From positions 3,320,501 to 3,384,500 of the forward strand of contig NZ_CP108494.1 of NCBI RefSeq assembly GCF_041435435.1: 64,000 bases of DNA, given 5' to 3'. A model generated the notes under the pieces. The model made no database searches. It was not told the origin of the DNA and worked only from the letters and a program-made list of their open reading frames with translations. Below, piece after piece: positions 46,480 through 54,930 of this stretch. The stretch comes from Streptomyces sp. NBC_01241 (GTDB lineage Bacteria; Actinomycetota; Actinomycetes; Streptomycetales; Streptomycetaceae). Position 1 is the first letter of the stretch; each line of letters starts with the position of its first letter. Made by a program: the position numbers and the translations under genes.

Positions 46480-46648
46480 GACCTTGCGGTGATCGATGTT
46501 AGGCAGTGGATGTGGTTGAGGCCACTGGTTCGACCAACGATTCGGAAGGAGTTGGGGTTGTGGAAGCCCGCGCGGGGCTCCGCGGCGTTCAGGAAGGCCG
46601 TGCTCGCCGCCCCCCGCGTCGTCGGCAACGGGACCCGGCCTCCGGGAA

Positions 46649-47482
46649 CTAGCCCACTATCGCGACGGGCGCGTCCCAGGCGTTCCGGTCGATCGTGAGC
46701 GTGCCGCCGGTGTGCGTCACCTTCTTGTTGACGGCGAACTGGTGGCCGCGGCGGTGCCCTGTGTACAGCGTCGACGCGTACGGGAAGCCCTTCGTGGTGG
46801 AGTACACGTCGTCGTAACGGGCGTACCAGAGGATCTCCGGCAGGTCCGTGCGGTTCGTGGCGTTGGCCACGACGGCGGCGCTGGAGTTGCTGAAGCCGTA
46901 GAAGCCGGACCAGTAGCCCTTGGCCTTGACCGTCTTGTCGAACGACCGGATGTAGGCGAGCACCGTGTTCACACAGGAGGTGTTCTTCGGGTCGAAGTAC
47001 TCCATGTCGAGGTAGACCGGACTGCCCGGCTTCATGCCGAGCGCCGCTTCCTTCGCCACGGCGTCGTTGGCGTCGGTGACGGCCAGTGAGGTGGCGTTGG
47101 CGGCGGTCATCTTCTCCGGGTTGGCGCTGGTCTGGCACGGCGGCTGCGCGCCGACGTACAGCGGGACCAGCTTCCAGCCGACGGCGCTGACGGACTTCAC
47201 CCAGGAGGCGGTGAGGTTGGGCTGCGCGCAGCCGCGGTTCTTCCCGCCGACGTACACGGCGGCACCGTGGTAGACGGAGGAGCTGTACCAGCCCTTCATG
47301 GTGGTCAGCGACGGCGCGGTGCAGGTGTCGAAGACAGCCCCGGTGTAGATCTTCGGCGCGGGCCTGGAGACCGTGGTGGCGGTGGCGGCCTGGGCGAGGA
47401 ACGCACCCCCGGCGAGAACGGCCACGCCGGCCACGGCCAGGGAGATACGACGGCTCTTCTTGGATATGCGGTGAGAAGGCAC
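46649..47482 (-). CDS. Secreted DUF1906 (glycoside hydrolase-like) protein
   Basis: 277 residues. A Tat-type signal peptide (SRRISLAVAGVAVL) precedes a DUF1906/Rv2525c-like barrel with VYLDMEYFDPKN, in which Asp/Glu align with catalytic acids, YWSGFYGFS and EILWYARYDDVY. Four cysteines suggest disulfides. Family members resemble peptidoglycan hydrolases, but activity is unproven. GTG 47482 follows GAGGTC. Confidence 0.85.
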   Translation of the reverse strand: MPSHRISKKSRRISLAVAGVAVLAGGAFLAQAATATTVSRPAPKIYTGAVFDTCTAPSLTTMKGWYSSSVYHGAAVYVGGKNRGCAQPNLTASWVKSVSAVGWKLVPLYVGAQPPCQTSANPEKMTAANATSLAVTDANDAVAKEAALGMKPGSPVYLDMEYFDPKNTSCVNTVLAYIRSFDKTVKAKGYWSGFYGFSNSSAAVVANATNRTDLPEILWYARYDDVYSTTKGFPYASTLYTGHRRGHQFAVNKKVTHTGGTLTIDRNAWDAPVAIVG

Positions 47483-47638
47483 AGAGACCTCGACAGTGCT
47501 CGAAAGAAGTGTGAGGCCGACGGGGCAGGCGGGTCGTCAGCCGCCCCGGCGGCAGATCACGGTCTCACACCGCGATCAACGGCTCGCCGACAAATGGGGC
47601 GTTCTGTCCAGCCGTTGCGGAAACTTGGCGTGCTCATT

Positions 47639-47694
47639 GCCTTCACCGCCTGCGCCGGGGCCCGTCGGTCGCCTTCACCGCCTGCGTCGGGCCC
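47639..47694. repeat. Imperfect direct repeat at a gene 3' end
   Basis: GCCTTCACCGCCTGCG-n-CGGG occurs at 47639 and again 32 bp later at 47671, immediately past the stop codon (47710) of the PH-like gene. Confidence 0.7.
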
Positions 47695-47709
47695 CGGCCC
47701 TGCCGGTTC

Positions 47710-48153
47710 CTACGCCGCCGCTACGGCGATCCGCTGTGCCACCGCGTCAAGCTCCTTGCGGCTGATCAATGGGAAGAAGAGGCGCAGAGCACCCCCCAGC
47801 GACTCGTCGACCAGGATGAACGAATGCTTCACCAGCCCCCGCTTGACCTCGGTCCGCTTCACGTCCTTGATCTGGAACGTGGCCACGTGCCGCTCCGGCT
47901 TCACAAAGAGAAAGGACTGGTTCGCCTGGAATATGAACAACTGCTTCCCGGTCACCGCCAGGTACATCGGCTGCGGAGCCGCAGCCATAGTCATGGCACC
48001 ACCGCTCAGGACCGCCGAAGCAATCCCCATCACCATGTTCTTCTTGAACGAGACCTCGCTCAGATTCACCAGCGCGGTCACCTCGACCTGCTCACCGGGC
48101 TCCAGCATCTCCGCAACGGCAGCCAGCAGCGCCCGACGTCGTCTCGCGTTCAA
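47710..48153 (-). CDS. Small PH-like domain protein of unknown function
   Basis: 147 residues, TTG 48153 with GGAG nine bases upstream. The sequence alternates beta strands (MYLAVTGKQLFIFQANQSFL then VATFQIKDVKRTEVKRG) with a short hydrophobic loop (about 45-60), like bacterial PH-type domains. Upstream in-frame residues are Cys/Pro-rich and less credible, so the long form is rejected. It ends beside a direct repeat. Role unknown. Confidence 0.6.
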   Translation of the reverse strand: MNARRRRALLAAVAEMLEPGEQVEVTALVNLSEVSFKKNMVMGIASAVLSGGAMTMAAAPQPMYLAVTGKQLFIFQANQSFLFVKPERHVATFQIKDVKRTEVKRGLVKHSFILVDESLGGALRLFFPLISRKELDAVAQRIAVAAA

Positions 48154-48482
48154 AACACACCACTCCGGATGGATCGAAAAAGTACGGTGCGGCGAGCGGG
48201 CGCAGAGAACCACGCGAAGAGCGACAACCACACCAGGGATGCAAGGTTCTTGAGGCTGGGTACAGCTCAGCACGCGTGCCGGGTTACCTTGCCACACGAA
48301 GACGCGCCGTCGTGCCGCCACCCCTCATCCGACTCAGCACCCCGGACCGGCTGAGAATCTCCCCCTCCGCCGGCCCGCCCGTCGAACGTGACATTCACGC
48401 ACTGGTCCGCAAACTCCGCGACCTGATGAAAGCCCCGTGCAATGGCCGGCGATTCGGACCGTCGCGCCGGTCGGCCGCCGGG
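48154..48482. other. Intergenic region before the kinase 3' end
   Basis: 329 bp between the PH-like gene and the end of the kinase gene. A plus-strand stretch reads ERDIHALVRKLRDLM, which might be a remnant, but it has no start. No clear terminator or regulatory motif is seen. Confidence 0.5.
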
Positions 48483-50021
48483 TCAGCCGCCGTGTACCTC
48501 CACCTGGCGGTCGAGTCGACGGCGCAGCTCCACCGGCAGTGGGTGGTGCGGTCCGTAGACCCGCTCCGTGTCGTACAGGAGCCCCTGCAACTGCACACGC
48601 GCCGCAATGTGGTCACCGACCGCGAGCAGCAGGTGCCCGATGCGGTTGCGGATCTCGAAGGAGCGGGCCGGATCGTTGCCCATGGCGTGGTGGTTCTCGT
48701 AGTACGGGAGAACGGCGCGGTATTCCGCGAGGGCGGCGGCAGGTTCGCCGAGCTGTTCCAGGCACTGGGCCGCGTCGTAGCGGAACTGGAGCGTCTGGGC
48801 GTCGGCCGGGCCGGCCTCCGCGGCGCGGTCGTCGGCGAGGCGGCGCAGTTCGGGCAGGGCGCGGCGGTACTGGCCGTCGTCCATCAGCGTCGCCGCGTAC
48901 TGCTTGCGCAGGATGCGGACCACGGCGGAGTCCTCGCCGTGCTGTTCGGACGCGACCGGGAGGATCGAGCCGAGGATGTCCACGGCCTGGGTGATGCGCC
49001 CCTCGCCGAGCAGCTTCTTGACATCGTCGACGGCGGCTGCGACATCGGGCCGGGCGGCCGTCGGTGCGGGTGGGGCCGGGGGCGGGGGCGGTGTGGTGGC
49101 GCGGTCGGGCCAGGGGGCGTGCGGGCGCAGGAAGGGGCGGGTCGGGTCGAGCGGCCCGGTGGGCAGCCCGTCGCCCCGGGAGGGGAGCAGCGGGGCGAGG
49201 TGTTCGTACACCTCCTGGGCGTCGGCCGGACGGTGCTGCGGGTCCTTGGCCAGCAGCCGCAGCACCAGCGTTTCGAGCGGCTCGGGGATGTCGGGCCGGA
49301 TCCGCCGGACCGGGAGCGGCGGCTCGTACAGGTGGCGGTGCAGCACGCCGAGGGCGGTCGATCCCGCGAACGGCACGTCGCCGCTGAGGAGTTCGTGCAG
49401 GAGCACACCGAGTGCGTACAGATCGGTGTACGGGCCGACGGCACCGCCCATCGCCTGCTCGGGCGCCATGTAGGCCGGGGAGCCGATCGGCGAACCGGTG
49501 TGGGTGAGGCGGGTGGTGTCGGTGTCCAGGACGGAGGCGACGCCCAGGTCGAGGACGGTGACGGTGCCGTCCGGACGCACCATCACATTGCGGGGCTTGA
49601 GGTCGCGGTGGACGATCGGCACCGCGTGCACGGCGCAGAGGACGGCGCAGAGCTGGGCGGCGACCGCGACGGACCACTGCCAGGGGTACGGGTCGTGCTC
49701 GGCCAGGTGGTCGGCGAGGTCGGCACCCTCGACGTACTGCATGACGAGGAACAGGTCGTCGCCATCGCTCCCCGCGTCGTGGACCGTGACCAGGCCCGGG
49801 TGGCCGACCTGGGCAGTGACCCGGCACTCACGGACGAAGCGGCGGCGCAGCTCGTCCGCCGCCTCGCTGCCGACGGGGCCGGTGACCCGGTCGGGGCGGA
49901 GCAGCTTCACCGCGACCCGGCGGTCCAGGCGCTGGTCGTACGCCGTCCAGACCTGCCCCATGCCGCCCTGACCGAGGACGGTCGCCAGCTGGTACCGCCC
50001 GCCGATGACGCGTCCGCTCAC
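48483..50021 (-). CDS. Serine/threonine protein kinase with C-terminal TPR-like region
   Basis: 512 residues. The kinase domain (about 8-275) has the Gly-rich loop LGQGGMGQV, lysine K39 in VAVKLLRP, HRDLKPRNV, DLG and SPAYMAPEQ. A Pro-rich linker (about 290-325) leads to helical repeats (DILGSILPVASEQHG through LRRLDRQVEV) like TPRs. There is no transmembrane segment, unlike most PknB-type kinases; membrane docking could come from the co-encoded membrane protein, whose stop overlaps its GTG start (GTGA). Substrates are unknown. Confidence 0.93.
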   Translation of the reverse strand: MSGRVIGGRYQLATVLGQGGMGQVWTAYDQRLDRRVAVKLLRPDRVTGPVGSEAADELRRRFVRECRVTAQVGHPGLVTVHDAGSDGDDLFLVMQYVEGADLADHLAEHDPYPWQWSVAVAAQLCAVLCAVHAVPIVHRDLKPRNVMVRPDGTVTVLDLGVASVLDTDTTRLTHTGSPIGSPAYMAPEQAMGGAVGPYTDLYALGVLLHELLSGDVPFAGSTALGVLHRHLYEPPLPVRRIRPDIPEPLETLVLRLLAKDPQHRPADAQEVYEHLAPLLPSRGDGLPTGPLDPTRPFLRPHAPWPDRATTPPPPPAPPAPTAARPDVAAAVDDVKKLLGEGRITQAVDILGSILPVASEQHGEDSAVVRILRKQYAATLMDDGQYRRALPELRRLADDRAAEAGPADAQTLQFRYDAAQCLEQLGEPAAALAEYRAVLPYYENHHAMGNDPARSFEIRNRIGHLLLAVGDHIAARVQLQGLLYDTERVYGPHHPLPVELRRRLDRQVEVHGG

Positions 50022-50647
50022 CGGTTCTCCTCCTTACGGAGGTAGTCGCTCAGCTCGTCGAGCTCGGCACGGACCTGGTCGATGCGCTGGGGCGCGGCGG
50101 GCGGATAGCCGTAACCGGGGGTGGCGGAGGGCGGGGCCGGGGTCAGGGGCGGGGCCTGGGTCGGCGGTGGGGACTGGGTCAGCGGTGGGAACTGGGTCAG
50201 CGGTGGGGACTGCTGCGGGACGTATCCGCCGTACTGTCCTTGCGCCTGGGGATGAGGCCCGGGCACAGGCGGACGGAGGGTGCCGTACGGTCCGTCGGGG
50301 CCGTAGTGGCGTATCTCCGCGTACAGGTAGTAGGCGACCACGCCGGCCATGACTCCGAATATCCAGGAGACCCCGATGAACGCCTCCGCGTCGCTCGTCT
50401 TCTCGGGGTCCTCCGGCATGACGATCATGAACGCGAAAAGCCCTGTGTTGAGCGCGAACACGAGCGCGAGCAGGGCCCAGTCCCGCCCCTTGCGGGTGAC
50501 AATCGCGAGCCGCAGCATCGCGGCCCAGCCCAGGAGACCGCAGCTCAGCACGGTCAGTGCCACGAAAACCACGCGCAACGCCGTCAGCACCGCCGAGGAC
50601 GGACGACGCTTCGGTTGCTGCTCCGGCGGATAGCCGTAGCCGTGCAT
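50018..50647 (-). CDS. Membrane protein co-encoded with the kinase
   Basis: 209 residues: a short QPK-rich start, about four hydrophobic helices (VLTALRVVFVALTVLSCGLL, ALLALVFALNTGLFAFMIVM, WIFGVMAGVVAYYLYAEI), then a Pro/Gln-rich tail with PPLTQ repeats ending DQVRAELDELSDYLRKEENR. ATG 50647 follows AGGAG. It overlaps the kinase start by 4 bp, so the two are coupled. Function is not known; it may anchor or regulate the kinase. Confidence 0.75.
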   Translation of the reverse strand: MHGYGYPPEQQPKRRPSSAVLTALRVVFVALTVLSCGLLGWAAMLRLAIVTRKGRDWALLALVFALNTGLFAFMIVMPEDPEKTSDAEAFIGVSWIFGVMAGVVAYYLYAEIRHYGPDGPYGTLRPPVPGPHPQAQGQYGGYVPQQSPPLTQFPPLTQSPPPTQAPPLTPAPPSATPGYGYPPAAPQRIDQVRAELDELSDYLRKEENR

Positions 50648-50745
50648 CTGCTGCTCCTGGAAGGCGTATGTCGGACGTGTGCAGTGAGCGTATACACCGA
50701 CACCGACAACTGGTCCCGAGTTGTGCGCAACCGTTGTGGTTGACG

Positions 50746-52848
50746 TCACTTCGGCGGGACCGTGCCGTCCGTCAACCCGTCGTACATCCCCTGGACCAGC
50801 TGCCCGCCGAGCCGCCCGGCCAGCCGGAGCGCGCCCTCGAACTCGGAGAGGGCGCGGAACCGTTCTCCGTACTTCCGCTGTTCCGCGAGCGGTAGCCGGG
50901 GCAGTTGGAGGCGGCGGGCGTCCAGCCGGGTGGCGGTGGAGGCGTAGCTGCTGGCCTGGCGGTTGTTGGCGGTGCCGCGCAGGAAGCCCGCGAGGAACCA
51001 GGGGTCGAGGGCGGCCGGATCGGGGCGCAGCAGCTGGAGGTTGCGGCCCAGTGCGGCGCCCGCGGTGGACTCGTCGATGACGCGGGTGACGGAGCCGCCG
51101 CCGAGCACGGGGACGACGACATCGCCCGGTTCGACGAGGACGGGCTCCTCGGAGGGCCCGTCGGCGGGGAGGCTTCCCGAAGGGGCGGCGGAGCCGAGGA
51201 CGTCGTGTTCCGTGAGGACGGGGACCGGGCCGGTGCCGGAGCCGCCGGTACGGAGCTGGAGTGCTCCGGCGCGGGCGAGTTCGCCGACGGTGGTGAGCGG
51301 CCAACGGGCCGGCTCGGCGGGGGTCACGGCCGGCGGAGTGAGGGAGCCGGTGAGTCCGAGCGTCTCGGTGAGCCGTTCCCGTACGCGGATCAGCTTGGCC
51401 GGCCCGCCCGCGGCGGCCGGGGACGGCAGATGGCGGGCGGGGGCCAGGTCCACGTCGTCGTCGAGGAGTTCGATGACGGGGACGGCGCTCGCGCCCACGC
51501 CCTTGGCCGCGTTCTCGCGTTCGCCCTCGAACCATCGCCAGGCTTCGAGCACGGCGCTGCGCACCGCCTGCCAGTCGAGCCGGTCGCGCCCACCTGACGG
51601 AGTGGCGGCCGTCGGCCCCGCCGAGGGGGATTCGGCGGGCTCGGCGGTGTCGACGAGCAGCAGTTCGGGCGAGGGGTGCGGGCCGCTGCCCGGCTTGCGC
51701 AGCACCCAGAGGTGGAGCGGGATGCCGTACGGGGGTGCGGCGCCGGCCGGGAGTGCGATGACGGCGCGCAGGGCGCCGCGGCGCAGCAGATCCGCGCGGA
51801 TCCGGCGACCGGAGCGGCGCGATGCTGCGGCCGGGGGCATCAGGAGTACGGCGGTGCCGCCCTCGCGCAGATGGGCCAGGGCGTGCTGGACCCAGGCGAG
51901 TTCGGACTCCGTACGGGCCGGGAACCCGTACTCCCAGCGCGGGTCGTACGCGAGCTCGTCGTGGCCCCAGTTGCGTTCGTTGAACGGCGGGTGGCAGAGC
52001 ACGGCGTCGGCGGCGAGCTGTGGGAAGGCGTCGGCGCGCAGGGTGTCGCCGGCCCGCGCCGCGAGGGTGCAGTTGTTGTCGGGGTCGGTGTGCAGGGCGA
52101 GCCGCAGTGCGGTGAGCGCGGCGAGGTCGGGGTCGGCCTCCTGCGCGTACAGGGCGGTCGGGCGGTCGACGGCGCGCAGCAGGGCGCCGGTGCCCGCGGC
52201 GGGGTCGAAGACAGTACGGGCGGGCTGTTTCCCGGTCTCCACCAGGGCGGCCATGAGTTCGGCGAGTCCGGGCGGTGTGAGTGTGTACTGGCGTGGGTTG
52301 GCGTCCAGTTGGCGGCCGAGCAGGAACTCGAAGGTCTCCCGGGCCCCGGTCTCCGCGGCCATCTCCGCGGCGCCCCGGAGCAGCGGAACGGACGGAAGCA
52401 GTTCGGCGCGGCCGGGAGTGTGAACAGCCCGTCCGGCTACCGTGGCGGGCCCGAAGCGGTCGGCGAGCATGTCCTTGAGAGTGAGGGACAGCACACCGGC
52501 CATCGCCTCGTCCGACACAGCGGCGATCTCCCGCCAGGCGGTGGGGCTGTTGCGCCGGAGCAGCAGGGCGCAACCGGTGTGGACCAGGGCGGGGACCGCG
52601 CCGGCCGGGTGTCCGGCGAGCTGCTGCCAGACCCGTTCACGGAGCGGGACCTCGGCGAGTTTCCCCTGGTCACGCAGCCACTGCTCGACCTCGGGCAAGG
52701 CGAAGGACGGGCTCGTCTCGGTGCCACCGACGGGCTTGGGGAAGTCGGCATGGCGGCGGCGCCAGTTACTGACGGCGGCCCGCCCCACGCCCGCGAGCCG
52801 GGCGATCCCGGCCGCGGTCACCTCTGTCGAGGTCGAGTTCTCCGGCAC
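50746..52848 (-). CDS. HTH - N6 adenine methylase-like - TRD fusion protein
   Basis: 700 residues. An N-terminal helix-turn-helix (11-30, AGIARLAGVGRAAVSNWRRR) precedes a gamma-class methylase core with SAM motif DPAAGTG (215-221) and, at the motif IV position, CHPPF (285-289) instead of NPPF. The C-terminal half looks like a type I specificity (TRD) region (DLAPARHLPSP..., ARWPLTTVGELARAG, SYASTATRLDARRLQLPRLP). No restriction subunit is adjacent. GTG 52848 follows GGGAG; longer frames start within a tandem repeat and are rejected. Confidence 0.85.
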   Translation of the reverse strand: MPENSTSTEVTAAGIARLAGVGRAAVSNWRRRHADFPKPVGGTETSPSFALPEVEQWLRDQGKLAEVPLRERVWQQLAGHPAGAVPALVHTGCALLLRRNSPTAWREIAAVSDEAMAGVLSLTLKDMLADRFGPATVAGRAVHTPGRAELLPSVPLLRGAAEMAAETGARETFEFLLGRQLDANPRQYTLTPPGLAELMAALVETGKQPARTVFDPAAGTGALLRAVDRPTALYAQEADPDLAALTALRLALHTDPDNNCTLAARAGDTLRADAFPQLAADAVLCHPPFNERNWGHDELAYDPRWEYGFPARTESELAWVQHALAHLREGGTAVLLMPPAAASRRSGRRIRADLLRRGALRAVIALPAGAAPPYGIPLHLWVLRKPGSGPHPSPELLLVDTAEPAESPSAGPTAATPSGGRDRLDWQAVRSAVLEAWRWFEGERENAAKGVGASAVPVIELLDDDVDLAPARHLPSPAAAGGPAKLIRVRERLTETLGLTGSLTPPAVTPAEPARWPLTTVGELARAGALQLRTGGSGTGPVPVLTEHDVLGSAAPSGSLPADGPSEEPVLVEPGDVVVPVLGGGSVTRVIDESTAGAALGRNLQLLRPDPAALDPWFLAGFLRGTANNRQASSYASTATRLDARRLQLPRLPLAEQRKYGERFRALSEFEGALRLAGRLGGQLVQGMYDGLTDGTVPPK

Positions 52849-52864
52849 TGACTGTCTCCCTGGT

Positions 52865-52972
52865 CCTGGCACTGGCTGGTCCTGGTACCGACTGGTCCCG
52901 GCACTGGCTGGTCCCGGCACTGACTGTCCCGGCAGCGGCTGGCCTGGCACTGGCTGGCCTGGCAGTGACCTT
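52865..52972. repeat. 15/16-bp tandem repeat in the methylase leader
   Basis: Seven units (starting at 52865, 52881, 52897, 52913, 52928, 52943 and 52958) with consensus CCTGGCACTGGCTGG. Unit length changes from 16 to 15 bp. The array ends about 17 bp before the chosen start codon of the methylase-like gene. Confidence 0.85.
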
Positions 52973-53044
52973 CGTGCGGTGTTGGCGAGCATACCGATCC
53001 CGGTTACGCGCCGCCGATTCACAGCGTGTATCAACCCCTCAAGC

Positions 53045-53068
53045 GTGAACCATGTTGACTCGGTTCAC
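53045..53068 (+). promoter_or_regulatory. GTGAACC-n10-GGTTCAC palindrome with -35
   Basis: Inverted arms (53045-53051 and 53062-53068) surround TTGACT (53055-53060), and a weak -10 (TGTTAT) lies 17 bp downstream. It sits in the divergent gap between the methylase-like gene and the DUF4190 gene and could control either. Confidence 0.45.
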
Positions 53069-53155
53069 AAGCTCTGTTGTTATTGGCCCATCGCTACAGG
53101 AGCGATGCGCGAAACCGCTCACCACTCATCTCTGCATCCGCCGGAGGGCACAGCC

Positions 53156-54013
53156 ATGTCCCAGTTCACGCAGCCGCCGCAGTCCCCGCAGCCCCAGCAG
53201 CCGTACGCTCCGGCCCAGATGCCGGGCGCACGCCCGGCCCGTAACGGACTGGGCATCTCCGCCCTCGTCCTGGGTGTCATCGGCGCCGTGTCGGGGCTGA
53301 TCCCGTTCTTCTTCTGGCTGGCGGGCATTCTCGGCGTCATCGCCCTGATCCTGGGTCTGGTGGGCCGGGGCCGGGCCAAGCGCGGTGAGGCCACCAACAA
53401 GGGCATGGCCACCTTCGGCGCCGTCCTCGGCCTGATCTCGCTGATCCTCTCGGTGGTGGGCGCGGTGATCACCTTCAAGGCGGTGGACGACGCGGTGAAC
53501 GACCTGAACAAGGCGGTGTCGGACACCACAGCCTCCGCGAAGCCGAAGCCCGGCGGCGACGGTTCCGCCAAGGACGGCGGATCCGACAAGAAGGGCGGCG
53601 CCGACAAGAAGAAGGACACCGGAAAGGCGCTGGAGGCCGGCGACTCGGCCGTGTACGACGACGATCTGACGGTCACGGTCGGCGACGCCACCTCGTACAC
53701 CCCGGACGCGTACGCCGCCGGGCACACCAAGGGCAACAAGGCCTACCGGGTCGCCGTCGTCATCGAGAACGCGGGCAAGGAGAAGTTCGACTCCGCGCTC
53801 GTCAACGTCACGGCCCGCGACGGTCAGGAGGGCGCGGACGCCGAGCAGATCTTCGACGGCAAGGTCGGCGAGGGCTTCAGCGGAACGATCCTGCCGGGCA
53901 AGAAGATCACGGTCCAGTTCGCCTTCGACGCCCCCGCGGACGCCAAGGACCTGACGGTCGAGGTCAACCCCGGGTTTACGTACGACGCCACCCAGTGGGA
54001 CCTGAAGCTCTGA
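53156..54013 (+). CDS. DUF4190/DUF4352 membrane-anchored protein
   Basis: 285 residues: a Gln/Pro-rich start, two transmembrane helices (about 25-95; GLGISALVLGVIGAVSGLIP and GMATFGAVLGLISLILSVVG), a Lys/Asp/Gly-rich spacer, and an extracellular immunoglobulin-like DUF4352 domain (YRVAVVIENAGKEKFDSALV, DGKVGEGFSGTILPGKKITV). ATG 53156 follows GGAGGG. A lipoprotein gene follows at 29 bp. DUF4352 domains often sit in surface proteins of unknown role. Confidence 0.85.
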   Translation: MSQFTQPPQSPQPQQPYAPAQMPGARPARNGLGISALVLGVIGAVSGLIPFFFWLAGILGVIALILGLVGRGRAKRGEATNKGMATFGAVLGLISLILSVVGAVITFKAVDDAVNDLNKAVSDTTASAKPKPGGDGSAKDGGSDKKGGADKKKDTGKALEAGDSAVYDDDLTVTVGDATSYTPDAYAAGHTKGNKAYRVAVVIENAGKEKFDSALVNVTARDGQEGADAEQIFDGKVGEGFSGTILPGKKITVQFAFDAPADAKDLTVEVNPGFTYDATQWDLKL

Positions 54014-54041
54014 CCTTCTCTCCCGACCGGAGCCGACCATC

Positions 54042-54794
54042 ATGCGCCCACTCGCCCGCACCACGGCAGCCGCTCTCTGCACCGTGACAGTCCTCGCCCT
54101 CACGGCGGCCTGCGGCACGCTCTTCGACGACGAGCGGACCGCCGCCCCCTATGCACGGCTGACCGGCCCCGAGGTCGTCAACAAGGCCCTCGCGGCGACC
54201 CGGGGCGCCAAGTCGCTGCGCATGGCGGTGGAGACGACCTCCGCCGAGGGCCCGGTCAGTGCGTTCGTCGCCACGGATGTCAGGGGCGCGTGCACGGTCA
54301 CACTCTCCATGGGCGCGGCAGGCACCCTGGAGCTGGTGCGGACGGAAGGCACGGTCTACACCCGGTCCGACGCCGCGATGCTGAGGGAGGCCGCCGCCCA
54401 GGACGGCCCGCGCAAGAACACCGCCGCCGACATCGAGAAGCTCACCGGCCGCTGGGTGAAGGCCCCCACCGGCGACCCGTACGCAGAGCCGGCCGAGCGC
54501 TACTGCGACCGGGAGGCGTTCCTCGGTCTCCTCGCACGCAAGAGCGGGACGGCCCGCAAGGGGAAGACGACGACGCCCGGCTCCGGCTCCACCTCCGACA
54601 TCCCCGCCCTGACCGTCAACGGCAGGACGGACGAGGGGACATGGACGGCAACCATCGCCTCCGAGGGCAGGCCCTACCTGTTGAGAGCGCGTCTGACGAA
54701 CGACGCCGGCGGCAACGGCCGCCCCCTCACCGTCGAGTTCTCCGGGTTCAACAAGCCGTTCTCGGTGAAGAAGCCACAGATCTCACCTTCTTGA
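54042..54794 (+). CDS. Lipoprotein of unknown function
   Basis: 250 residues with signal peptide and lipobox LTAACGT. The mature part (AATRGAKSLRMAVETTSAEG and DIEKLTGRWVKAPTGDPYAE) resembles LppX/LprG-like Streptomyces lipoproteins, though similarity is not certain. ATG 54042 follows GGAG. It is downstream of the DUF4352 gene, and a 26-bp duplication includes its stop codon. Confidence 0.8.
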   Translation: MRPLARTTAAALCTVTVLALTAACGTLFDDERTAAPYARLTGPEVVNKALAATRGAKSLRMAVETTSAEGPVSAFVATDVRGACTVTLSMGAAGTLELVRTEGTVYTRSDAAMLREAAAQDGPRKNTAADIEKLTGRWVKAPTGDPYAEPAERYCDREAFLGLLARKSGTARKGKTTTPGSGSTSDIPALTVNGRTDEGTWTATIASEGRPYLLRARLTNDAGGNGRPLTVEFSGFNKPFSVKKPQISPS

Positions 54795-54842
54795 CCAGCC
54801 GGACACCACGGAACCCTTGACCAGCCCGACACCACGGAACCC
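54791..54842. repeat. 26-bp tandem duplication at the stop codon
   Basis: Two copies (54791-54816 and 54817-54842), differing by one base, start with TTGACCAGCC. The first contains the TGA stop of the lipoprotein gene and the second ends in the left arm of its terminator. Confidence 0.9.
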
Positions 54843-54865
54843 GCCCCCACCCGGGTGGGTTCCGT
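54834..54865 (+). terminator. 9-bp hairpin after the lipoprotein gene
   Basis: ACGGAACCC (54834-54842) pairs with GGGTTCCGT (54857-54865); the inner ACCCGGGT can extend pairing. Confidence 0.75.
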
Positions 54866-54930
54866 CGGCGCGTTCACAGCCGATGCCGCGCACCGGGGCT
54901 CACGCCCCGGGCACCCACGCGCTGCGGAGT

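Noticed and set aside
43540..46698. 1052-codon plus-strand frame
   Set aside because: It is antisense to the P450, MazG and SurA-like genes, all of which show family motifs.
50746..52848. Complete type I restriction-modification locus
   Set aside because: No HsdR-like restriction subunit or separate HsdS gene is present, and the methylase motif IV is altered.
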